Both the position numbers and the translations under genes were made by a program. Source: Liolophura sinensis (Eukaryota > Mollusca > Polyplacophora > Chitonida > Chitonidae). Taken from it: DNA of 64,000 bases. Of the stretch, positions 50,560 to 61,823 are shown one piece after another (positions within the stretch are counted from its first letter, which is position 1; each line of letters begins with the position of its first letter). The notes beneath the pieces were generated by a model that made no database searches, had not been told where the DNA came from, and saw nothing but the letters and a program-made list of their open reading frames with translations. The stretch lies in assembly GCF_032854445.1 (NCBI RefSeq), contig NC_088302.1, positions 21,587,788 to 21,651,787 on the forward strand. Reading direction: 5' to 3'.

Positions 50560-53500
50560 TCATACACAGCTCACTGCCCCTCGCCTGGCTGCCTGATGGA
50601 CGACCTTGACAGGTGAGTCACAATACACCACCCCCGCCCCTGCTCGCCACTCTGGAATGGACATCACGGTTGTCCAGCTGAAATATAAAGCACGTATACA
50701 CAAAGTGATGCAGCATGTTATTTAAATACTGTTGTGCCGTTTTACGCCACACTTAGGAATTTTCGCTTTATGCACTATAAGGTAAAAGATGTTGGTAAGT
50801 TACACCATACCATAGTGGCAGAAGACAAGTGGTCTTCAATGAACATCAGATTGTGTAAATGAACACTCAAGTGTAGCTTATTATCGCCAAGGCCACACAA
50901 AAAATGAGAGCGAGAGAACACACAAATTCTCTGGCCATGGTGGGGTTTGAACCTGGTCCTATTCAACCACTGGACCATGGCTTGCTTCCCAGATCCAATT
51001 ATGACAGTGTAATAATCTGTTAGTAGTAGACTGTTCTCAATGCTACCATACTTATAGTGCTTCGTCACCATAACAGGATGACAAAGGTACTAGCCATACA
51101 CAACAAAAATTAGACAATGACGCTAAATATTTATTTGGATATTACAGTTACACAAAACCCTAATTCCTCAAAATTTCTGCATATGAAAGAGCAACTTTAA
51201 GCGCAATTTATGCACATTTCTTAAACTACAATGGTTGGGTTGGCCAATTTCAGGTCTTCATGAAAATTATAATTTTATCAGTCTACACAGAATCATGCCC
51301 TCAGGAGATGCTTAAATAAAACACCTTGCAAACATGCGAAAAGGTTGAAGAATTACAGTACTCATTTTGTGTATGTCTTAAAAGGGAAGCCAGGGATGGC
51401 ATTTATCAAGCAACTTAAGAGTTAAGTCATAACCTGCAAGGGGTTGGTACATTGTTTTGCAGTAAAGAATCGGTGTACAAATTTTCTAGCACAAAATATT
51501 TGTAGCTGTGTTTGATTTGTAGACTTGAGTCTTGAGAGAATTGATCAATATCGACCCAGAGCTTCTTCGAGATCACTCAGTCTCTGAGAACTGGAACCAG
51601 TGGTGATCCCTAGTCTCACCTTAGATTTAAGAGCTCGCCTGTAGGAGACACATGAAATTCAACCTTAGTTGAAGTTGTGAATTTGGTAATTAATGGTAAT
51701 TAATATGCCCACAGAACATCAGCGATGGAACAAACCCCCTTGTGTCACCCCTAACATTTTCTTTCTAATACACAATACACTAAGTCAGGAATTCAGTAAT
51801 CTGCAGCATTTAATATGGACACAAAGAATCACATCGCATGTGCTCTACATGTCTGCAAACCCTGAGCTCAATACCTGCAGTACTTTTGAAGATACCACCC
51901 CTAAGATTTTGTCCAACACTGCTTTCCCTGTTATTGGTGCTGACGCTCAGGTTATGACATAAGCTACAAGCAAGCTAAAAATGATTACTGTAATTCTTCA
52001 ACCTTTTCGCATGTTTGCAAGGTGTTTATTCAAGCATATTCTGAAAGCATTATTGTGTGTAGACTGATGAAATTACACTTTTTGTGAAGCACTGAAACTA
52101 TCCAATCCAACTAATGAAGTTTTGACTCCAAAATCAAATTAAAACCATGCATAAATATCTCTGAAAGTTGATCTTTCATTTGTGGAATAGTTCAGGAATT
52201 TCACACAAAATGTACGCACCTTCACTTGGTTAAAAGCAACAGAAAATGCACACTAAAGTAACTCAGTAAACCTTGGCCACTTTTTCTTCAGGATCACACT
52301 ACATGTATATTAATAAACATACCGATCTGCCAGCGGGTCATAAGCCTCCACTGAGTTGAGATAATTCTTGCCATTGTGACCCCCTACAGCATATAGCAAA
52401 CCTCCAAGGGAGGCAACTCCGACACCACCTCGACTACAGGACATCCTGGCCACAAATGTCCAGCTGTTGGTTTTTGGGTCGTACCTCTCCACTGTGTCTA
52501 GAGGAGAGTTGTCAAAGAAGCCACCTGGAGACAAACAAATGAATTCAATTGAAATTTGGAAGACTTTTGATGCAGGTACCTGTTTTTGAACATTTGCCAT
52601 TCATCAGACATTGATGTACACTTTGCCCACATTATTGCTATTTCCTCAATATCCGTGTGCATAAAAACACACTGCAATTCATGAAATTAATCTACAATGC
52701 CTGTGTTGAGCTACATAGATGATTAATATAGTAGTACCTGGCAGATGAGGTCACACACACACACAGATCTGATGCACATAGATGAAATTTATTATTTGCT
52801 GACGTTTGAACACCACACTCAAAAATGCCCGCCCCTGAGTACATGAATATGACAGCGATCAGATTGTCCAAAACAGAATGCTCTTCACCTGGTACATGTA
52901 CTGAAAAACATTTACTTCACATTGTACATGAATTTATTTATTTGATTTGTGTTTTTCGCCGTACTCAAGAATATATCACTGTTACAGTGGCAGCCAGCGT
53001 ATAACTCACAGCAACTGCATTGGTGAGAGGCTCCCATTGAAACACGCCGGCGTGCTAACCTGCTCGGCCATGAAGGCCACTATTTCAAAAATCTACATCA
53101 TATTTAACTTATATTACAGCAGATTGGTTTATCAGTGGAGTGAACTCTGCAGATTCTGAAAAAAAATACGCAGCACCTATTAAAGTATTATACACTCAAT
53201 AATTGATTTGAACTTGTGACGTCTTGGACTGGTGGTCTGAACTGAGAGTCTGGAGCCACTTTCACAAAACTCTATAAACTATAGGCCTCATAAATTTTTC
53301 ATAAATGATGTTGGCTATAGGTCATAGTGCCATACGGCAAGCTCATTTCTTAACAAAATTATGAATTACTGATTTACAAAGTTGTGTGAAAGTGGCTTCA
53401 GACCTGATACACTGAGACAGGTTCCTCCAGAACACAGCACGTCAAGACTTTTGCTTTGGACAGTATCATTTGTCATCATTCATGACGGGAATGAAATTAA

Positions 53501-56500
53501 GCCGTGTAAACAAGTACAATTATGAACACACACCATGAAATCATACAACCTGGAAGAGGAGTAACAGCAGGAAAATAATACACACCCACAACATAAAGGC
53601 AGCCGTTAAGCACTGCGGCCCCTGCTCCTGCCCTGCGATTAGCCATACTGCTGATGACAGACCACTTGTTGAGAAAAGGGTCGTAAGACTCGCATGAGTC
53701 CAGCGAGGTTGTCCCGTCATTTCCGCCCACTGCGTACAGGTGACCCTAAAATATACATGGACAGTGTTAGACCTAGGGTCCTGACAGGGTTCATTAAAGT
53801 AGACCCAGGTATAAAATCAAAATAAATGCCTTACCAATGCATATGTATAATGGACAATGGACAGAAAAAATACACTACAATTGTATTTTTTGTTTACGTT
53901 TGTAGTTAATCTAGTTAATTAATTTTCTAGATAACTGTCTGGTGGATTCACTTTGTGATAATTTACTATGATAAAAAATCCCACAATAAGTTTTCTCACA
54001 ATGTTTACACTCAATGTGCAACTCAAAACGATACAAAATTTTTAACAAAGAGCATTTGTTTCCAAATTTTACACCAGTAACAGGACATGACAAACAACCA
54101 CTCTGATAGGCTTCTTGCATTTTAAACTCCAGGACATACCTTTAGAGCTGCCACCCCGACGCCCCCTCGTGGGATGTTCATGTTAGACACAAAGGTCCAT
54201 GTGTCAGACCGGGGGTCATACCTCTCCACCACACTGTAACAGGTATTGTCATCCAGGCCTCCCACAGCGTAGATAGGCCCACCCAGACAGGCCAGGGCGA
54301 TGCCACGCCTGACAACAGGAAACAGATATAAGGTCTGGGGGCGATTTAAAACAGAATTTAAAACCTTATGCTTAGTTTTTGGTAATGAAACTAGAAATTT
54401 TGACGCAGCTGTCTTATGATAACATTGAAATGGTGGTCAAAATTTTCTTTCAAAGGGCCTAACACACAAGCCCTAAAGTAGTATTTCACATTTTGACTTA
54501 AGTGAAACAACCACTACTATCAGCATGTATGTTTTATCTTAAGTCAAACTTATGGAATCGGCCTCTGGTCTCAGGTGATTTTATGAAGTCTGTGTGAGTT
54601 ACATGTACAACCAGTGGCACTTAAAATAAAACTATTATTTTTTTGTAACTATCCTTGAATATCAATATTCCATTAACCATGGAGTGTTAACCTTGGTAAC
54701 ATCATTTATGATAATGGTTATGAAAAACTTAAGCTTTCAAACTTTTGGAATGTGGACCAATCTCCTTAGCATGTATATAATAATGCAGTAGTTGCTAGCA
54801 TCAGCCAACCAGCCATGTCAGATAGTCAGACAAAACTGCCACCATTCAACAGGCAGTCAGTGAAATGTAAATGTTGCCCAATCAGCAAGTCACTCATATT
54901 TAAAATTTGACAGCAGAGGCCTTCAATGAAGGACCAGGCCTCTCCAGCCAGAGCACATATATATCTACATGTATACATAGCTAACACCAAACAACCAAAT
55001 TCAGCGTCCAGTGCTATAAAGTCAAGTTTCTTATTTGCTTGTGGTTTCATGCCACATTCACAAATTTTTTCCCTGATCTTATGGATTGAGGGGAAATTGT
55101 TTTGTGAGTGAAGAAAAACACCTAGCATTAAGATTACAACTTTGATTTACAGAGAAAACACGGGCTTTGGAGTGGTACATCATGACCAAGCATCATGTGC
55201 ATATACTGTAACTTGTTAGGCATTGACAAGAGAAGCAAAAATCATTACATTTATAAATTAGAGGTGACTTATCTTGGGTGTTTTGGGTGCATACTCTACA
55301 TACCTCTACTCCTCGCTAACACCACAGCGTAGAGCTATACAATGTTTTATTTGATTTTCTTGGAGTAGTGCCGGAATTCTGCTACTTCGCACTTCAGGCA
55401 CTTATACACACTACAATTTCAGCGAACTCTATTTATTCCAAAGCAGCCTACTCGTCATTTTCAGAAATGACATCATCGGTGAAATTATCCTTTTTTTTCA
55501 TATTTATCCTCCAAGAAGAAAGCCGAGAAGCTTGTTTATGCTTTTATATGTAAGGACACATCCTAAATTGTGTGTTAAGAAATAAAAAACAAACATTTAT
55601 GAGTATAAAATACACAAGGCTACCTCAATTAATGCACTTTTGATGCTTTCACATGAAACTAATTTCCCATTTCTTACATTCTGAAAAAAATCTGAAATTA
55701 GTTCTCAGTGTAACATGAGATGTGTACATGTATGTGGATGCACGTGACAATGTATGTACATGTATATGAATGCAAGTGACAATGTATGTAAATGTATGTG
55801 AATGCACTTGACAATGTATGTAAATGTATGTGAATGCACATGACAATCTATGTACATGTATGTGAATGCACATGACAATGTATGTACATGTATGTGAATG
55901 CATGTGACAATGTATGTACATGTATGTGAATGCATGTGACAATGTATGTACATGTATGTGAATGCATGTGACAATGTATGTACATGTATGTGAATGCACA
56001 TGACAATGTATGTACATGTATGTGAATGCATGTGACAATGTATGTACATGTATGTGAATGCATGTGACAATGTATGTACATGTATGTGAATGCACTTGAC
56101 AATGTATGTACATGTATGTGAATGCACATGACAATGTATGTACATGTATGTGAATGCATGTGACAATCTATGGACATGTATGTGAATGCACGTGACAATC
56201 TATGTACATGTAGGTGGATGCACATGACCAATGTATGTACATGTACATTGTATGTGGATTCATGTGGCAATGTATGTACATGTAGGTGGATGCACATGAC
56301 CAATGTATGTATATGTACATTGTATGTGGATTCATGTGGCAATGTATGTACATGTATCAGAATGCACGTGACAATGTATGTGCATGTATGTGGATGCAGG
56401 TGACAATGTATGTACATGTACCTGGCGGTTGCCATGGAGGTGAGCTCCGTCCATCTGTTGATCTCTGGGTCAAATATCTCCGCACTACACAGGTGATCCT

Positions 56501-59361
56501 TCCCATCATGCCCTCCTACAGCGTACACGCAGCCTACAACATCAACATAAGACACTGATCAACATGATGATGAGATAATAGACTTAGGTGATTGGCAGAG
56601 TCCCTCCCTGAGATGTTATTATAAAATCATACACCCGTACCTGTGATTGATGTGTATTTGCTTCAGCGATAAAATTTGAATATATACCTTTCCTTACTTC
56701 ACATGTAATTGGTGTTTTGCTATACACAGGAAAATTTAACTTATATGGCAGCTTTTATGTGTCAAGCAACATGACTAACCTCCTGCCTTCAAGGATACAG
56801 GGGGAATGTTTGGTTTTTATTCCTTAATACAGAGTATATGAGGTGGCTTAACATATGAAATTACCAAAAAAAGGTTTTCAGCATTCTTTTTGGGGTGTAA
56901 AACTGGTTTTAAACCATGAATTTCGTAAGGCCTTAGTGGTTAGTCCAGAAATTAAGTAGCCTGCTGCAGTGATCTTAATGGCGATAGCTGTCGAAATAAA
57001 CTTTGTCACGGAGAAAGCCCGAATTGAGGGAGCTAAGATGGTCCACCATTCCCAGTATCTTCATCATTTCTGAACATCTTTGACAGAACAGACAGGTTAT
57101 TAAGAAATATAAAATATGCATAAAAAATGAAACTTTTTTTTTCTCACTGTTTTTGGCATATCTTTCTTTGTTGCCTCATTGGTCACTAACCAGTAACTTT
57201 CAGGAGAGCAGATAAATAGACTGCAATAATACAAGGCCACATACATGTTTTGAAGCTTTTTGAAGAGGGTCAATAATATAATATGTATACCTGCGAGAAC
57301 TAATTCTATAATAATTTTTGAAGTCTACAAGAGAATAAATCGCATCACTTTATACTGCACCTCCTGCTGAACATACACCGACATGTCTTCTTCGTGCAAT
57401 CATGTCTGAGACTTTAAACCAGCAGTCTTTTCTGACATCATAGCACTCTGTACTCCTGAAAGGATCTCCTGACACACCTCTGCCCCCCACACAAAACAGC
57501 ACACCTGAGGGTAGATAATCACATGGGACCAACATAAAGTCTCAACAAGATTGTATGTATGTCATCTGTCCCCAAATGTTTGCCAATTGTTCCCATTACA
57601 GCAGAGCAGAAATGGACATAATGAGCTTTTTAAAATGAGCTTTTGTTCTATGTGTCAAAAATTAATGAAGAGTACTTTAGACTCTATTATATAACATACA
57701 TGTACATTCTGTTACGGAGCATCTATAAATACTGGCAGTTATTATATTACAACATTGGAAGGTCTGTTAGCAACCTGTGGATGGTCGTGGGTTTCCCACA
57801 GGCTCTGCCCAGTTTCCTCCCATCATAATGCTGGCCCACGTCGTATAAGTGAAATATTCTTGACAACGGCGTAAAACACTAATCAAATAAATAAATATTA
57901 CATTACAAACGTCTTTATGTCTCAGAGAGAGAGTGAGCATACGTGCAGGCGTAGCATATCCACCAGATATTTGGACATAAATGTTTACAGTCACTGTATA
58001 TGATATGTATGCTTTCAACCCATGCAGAACATTTTCCCCAGAATGCTGGCTATGTTTCAAAATTTTGTGTTCATTAGAGTCCAGCATATGTGAATGTCTT
58101 TAAAGCTTCTCTGAAACCTGTATAGGCTTTAAGACCAGAAAAAAAATGATTGCTTTGACCTAATGTCAATGTAGTCTCCTGGTAGTCAGGGTTTTCTAAA
58201 GACAATGATGAAAGAGGGCAAAGGATATGGGTGAGAACATCTACATGTAGATTATTATCATTATTATCATTATACTTGTACATATATCATTCTCTTCAAA
58301 ATATTATATGTATACGAACCTGCATAACTCTTCCTGGGCCGTGCACGTTCAGTAACTTTGACATCAGGGACTAGGCTGACCAATGACATTTGATAATACT
58401 TGGCCTCGTCCAGGAAATCTCGGCACTCAAGGTTCTTCCTGATCAAGTCCTCACTCTCCACATGTTCCATGAGGTATGTGGGTGACAGGAGGGGCAGTTT
58501 GACCTTGGCCATCAGCTGGGGCAGAAACGCCTTTCTGAAGGTGATGTCGTGCCTCACCCATTTTATCACAGCCTCGTAAACCTGAGCCTCGTTGTCAACA
58601 TTGAGCTCTGTTTGACGAAGCAATAACTCCAGAGTTCCTGGAGACAAGTTCACGAACTCATCGCTGTCCACCACGTGCACGAAATTTTCACATATAAATT
58701 CGTCCACAAGTTTCATCAGCACAGAGCGACCATGTTGCTCAGCGAAGTTCTTCACAGCAATGCAGTTTGAGGGATGGAGATGCCTTTTCATAAACTTACA
58801 GCACGCCTCAGCCACAGGTTCCACCTGCAGTATTGAAGCTGCGTAAAGAAGCGGTTGAACATTCTCCACTGTGATTTTCAGTTTCGCCAGATATGCATAC
58901 CTAATGAGGAGTTCTAAAGAGCTTGCATCCACATTGTTGTCCTGAATGGTCACTACATTTTGCTTACTCTCTGTCATGGGGGAATTGAACATAGCCCTGA
59001 AGTACTGGCTGACACAAGCCAAGACGACCCGGTGACAGCGGAATGACCTCTCACCTGCCTTTACCTCAACATCACACAGCTGGCCGGACTCGTAAAACTG
59101 ATACAATGTCTTGAAAGAGTCTTGCCACAAGCTGGGAGAACAGAACTCGAATTTGGAACTGTCCTGAACGCTGTATTCTTCCATCTTGGATATGCTTGGG
59201 CTTGGAGGCACTTTGATATAGGACGGAATGTAGCGTGGAAGATTGGCAGGTTTCTGAGGTTTAAGGGTGAGCTTACTAGGCACGGGTGGGATGGGGGGTG
59301 AGGCGGTGGGTGGCAGGCTGTCTCTGCGGCAGGGTGGAAGTGGGATGTGGGGCAGGCTCAT
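50560..59361 (-). CDS. KLHL8: Kelch-like protein 8 (KLHL8), complete, 7 exons
   Basis: BTB-BACK-Kelch substrate adaptor for CUL3 ubiquitin ligase; the worm and mammalian members act on rapsyn at synapses. Minus-strand exons: 59361-58320, 57504-57361, 56533-56422, 54308-54140, 53745-53586, 52524-52323, 50677-50560. Phases agree at every junction, giving 648 residues (human 620). Residues 1-58 are proline-rich; Met60 is an alternative start. The BTB domain spans about 86-195 (CDVEV, then [17 protein letters not shown]), BACK about 200-305, and six Kelch repeats fill 349-640. Diagnostic KLHL8 strings are [16 protein letters not shown] and VYAVGGHDG. The exon 2 donor (G then GTGCAG) is weak but gives the right protein join. 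Intron 3 contains a 32-bp VNTR that touches the exon 3 donor. Confidence 0.97.
51159..51360 (-). repeat. Inverted-repeat element family M, copy 4
   Basis: Reverse-oriented copy in the last KLHL8 intron. Ends CCTAATTCCTCAAAATTTCT and GCGAAAAGGTTGAAGAATTA, with internal ACACCTTGCAAACATGCG. Confidence 0.85.
51985..52203 (+). repeat. Inverted-repeat element family M, copy 5
   Basis: Begins ACTGTAATTCTTCAACCTTT and runs through CAAGGTGTTTATTCAAGCAT to a degraded right end (GGAATAGTTCAGGAATTT). In the last KLHL8 intron, oriented opposite to copy 4 about 630 bp away. Confidence 0.85.
52929..53089 (-). mobile_element. SINE family A with internal deletion, KLHL8 intron
   Basis: Tail (ATTTATTTATTTGATTTGTG) and head (GCGTGCTAACCTGCTCGGCC, ATGAAGGCC) are both present but the middle of the body is missing. 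Confidence 0.85.
53249..53403. repeat. Inverted-repeat element, about 155 bp, KLHL8 intron
   Basis: Left end TCTGGAGCCACTTTCACAAA and right end TTGTGTGAAAGTGGCTTCAG are inverted copies about 23 bases long. The centre has no coding capacity. Likely a MITE-like insertion. Confidence 0.7.
55722..56421. repeat. 32-bp VNTR, about 22 copies, ending at KLHL8 exon 3 donor
   Basis: Units of about 32 bases containing TGACAATGTATGTACATGTA and TGTGAATGCA, repeated over 700 bases. On the minus strand, the donor GTACATG that follows exon 3 at 56422 is itself repeat-unit sequence, so the array begins at the splice site. Because 32 is not a multiple of three, minus-strand frames stay open by cycling through three peptide registers; these long frames are not protein. 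Confidence 0.96.
57758..57899 (+). mobile_element. SINE family A, 5'-truncated, KLHL8 intron 1
   Basis: Body and tail: GGATGGTCGTGGGTTTCCC, TCGTATAAGTGAAATATTC, CAAATAAATAAATA. Confidence 0.88.
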
Positions 59362-59503
59362 GGCTGGAGGCAGAATGAACCTACAGGCAGCTGAGTGGAT
59401 GGATGTGAACAGGCCACCTCAGCTCCTGCTGGACATGGATGGCTGTAGACCCACAATCACATCAAGGTTTTCTCCTCCCCACACCTAAAGAAAATGATAT
59501 TTA

Positions 59504-59616
59504 CATATTTATTTATTTGATTGATGTTTTACGCTGTACTCAAGAATATTTCACTTATATGAGGGCGGCCAGCATTATGGTGGGAGGAAAATGGGCAAGG
59601 CCTGGGGGAAATATTT
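59504..59616 (-). mobile_element. SINE family A, truncated, just upstream of KLHL8
   Basis: Reverse-oriented tail and body (TATTTATTTATTTGATTGAT, GGCGGCCAGCATTATGGTG). About 140 bp upstream of the KLHL8 start codon, so it may lie in the 5' leader or promoter. Confidence 0.87.
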
Positions 59617-59619
59617 ACG

Positions 59620-60230
59620 TATATTCACATAGAAATTCACATTTATTTACATCCGACGCTGTATCATGCATTCATATCCCGTGCAGATGTGGGAGGTGGG
59701 ACATAGTGGAGGGTCTGGCTTAATAATGTCCTTGACTACAAATTATATTTTCACAAAAACTGCTGGACATTACAAAATGTTACACGAAGAATTTATTTGC
59801 AAATATTTATCCAACTGCTGATTGATTGTCAGGCTGACTGATGTTCAACACCATACTCAAGAATTTTTCACTTACAGAATGGTATCAGTTTTATGTGTGG
59901 AGGATACAAGAGTGTCCGGGAAAAACCACCAAGTTACATGGCATAGACCGCAGAATTATGGGTGATGTGGGAAACCACTGCATCATGTCAGGCGTCTCAC
60001 AACCCTGCTAACTGTAAATCTTCAATTTTTTCAATCACTAATTAAAGCACTTTTTTCAGTGGAACTGATGCATACAATTATTATGAAAACTACACTAAAA
60101 GTGATTTGTTTGTGTCACTAAAGATGCAAGCTGCATAACACTGTGCACATTATTTCTCTACACTCCATAGTTCTGTCAGAATGTTTCAAAATATTTGTCA
60201 CAGTGGTGGTTGAAACGGCTGAAGAATAGG

Positions 60231-60302
<72 letters not shown>

Positions 60303-61270
60303 CCGACTGCCAAGCCAATTCAAGTCCAATGACATGAAGACAGAAAACTGACAAACCAAGGTAACTATGTAAAATTCAAAAAAGACTAACTTAAAAAAGA
60401 GTTAAACATATAAGCAATGCATGTCAGATACGTTTACATGTAACTAAAACATGTTTTTATATAAGGCTAATTTGCATAGGTTTTAAATGAAGCCTAGAGG
60501 CTTCTAAAACTTTTTTTGCAGAAAAAAAAGTAATTTCTACAGCTTACAAGTTCTGTGTCAACAAAAATTATCACAGAAATCTTGGAATTTAATGTTGTAT
60601 TCAGAAATTTTTCACTTATACATGTACTTTAATGGCAGGAGTCAACTTAAGAAAACCAGATAGATTGTACTGTATCATTGGGCTACCACTGTACCAGTTA
60701 ACACCACTGTCATGCAGTTTTTAAACATACATGTACATGTAGGTGTTTGGTGTTTGGGTGATATGTCATGACTGTTATATCATAATGCATACATAGCTGA
60801 CATACATAAAGATGTGCCTCATAAACTGTATCAAAGTGTAAACAGACAGTCACAGGGTGAGTACAATTTCAACTATGACAAACACATATATAAATATGCA
60901 AAACATGAAAATATGCCACAAGATTAGAAAAAACTAATTAAAAGTCAGGCAAAACTTAACAGATGCTAATTGGTAATATTACCATTAACGTATTAAATGT
61001 TGAACTACAATATTTTGACCTAAAATTTCATCCCAATTTAAATAACACATTTTACCTGATTCAGAGAGTTCTATTGATTTCAGAAAAGTGTTTTAAGCTT
61101 GTTTGGATAAATACATATATCTATAGGAGGGTAAGATGATATCATACCACAAAAATATAAGTTTTACTACCAAAAGATATTTTATTATGTTTATTTGACT
61201 CTAAAATGCACTTCTTTAAGAAACGTTTTTGGGTACACATGGTACTTTCTTATCCAGAACACATGTACTT
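59620..61270. other. Intergenic DNA between KLHL8 and the PHD gene
   Basis: Contains a further degraded SINE-like fragment at about 59835-59960 (CACCATACTCAAGAATTTTT, GTGTGGAGGATACAAGAG) and a TA run. No exon is recognised. Confidence 0.45.
60234..60298. repeat. (TA)n microsatellite
   Basis: A TA run of about 60 bases ending TATGTATATA. Confidence 0.97.
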
Positions 61271-61279
61271 GCAATTCGC

Positions 61280-61417
61280 GACTTTCCAGTTCAGCGCCTC
61301 CTAGCGGATGGTCGTACACGGACGACTGTCATGGCCGCGTATGGGGTCATCGGGCCGTCTCTAAGTTTTTTCTGTTATCAGGCGCCAGTTTCATTCCAAA
61401 GCCGCCAGAAAATCAAG
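61280..61417 (+). other. Candidate leader exon with short upstream ORF
   Basis: A GC-rich stretch ends at a good donor (AATCAAG then GTAAAG at 61418). It has an ATG at 61331 that stays open for 29 codons to the donor. Joined to the acceptor at 61810 it would read only two more codons before a stop (TAG), upstream of the PHD gene's own ATG. It therefore looks like a 5' untranslated exon with an upstream ORF, or the first exon of some other transcript. Confidence 0.4.
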
Positions 61418-61823
61418 GTAAAGTGAATTAACAGGACAAACTGTTTATAATGATTCACTGAATGGTTGTGAGAAGGGTATAGGACTTAAAATAGTACTGT
61501 TTACACAAAATACAACCAGCTAGCTTAGCCTCAACAACAACAACACAATTTACAATGTTCTAACCTTCGCAGTACTTTGGCGTTTGTAAGATGGAAAGTC
61601 TCTCCCGAGAACTGCTTTGTAGTGTAATACGCCCTACTTTAATCCCGTAGAGACTTGTTTATGTATGCACATGTTGTAAGCTTTTAAAACATAATAGGCC
61701 TATCAGCTGTAATTTAGTTTATGGATAGGTAGACTTATTCATTTAAATGTGAATGAATACATGTATGATTATATTCATTTTTCAATGATATTCTAATTTT
61801 GTTTAAACAGTTCGCCTAGAGCC

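Noticed and set aside
55649-56353. Long minus-strand frames rich in His-Thr-Cys-Tyr-Ile
   Set aside because: They are translations of the 32-bp VNTR; all three frames stay open because of the repeat unit, and one merely reads on from a KLHL8 exon.
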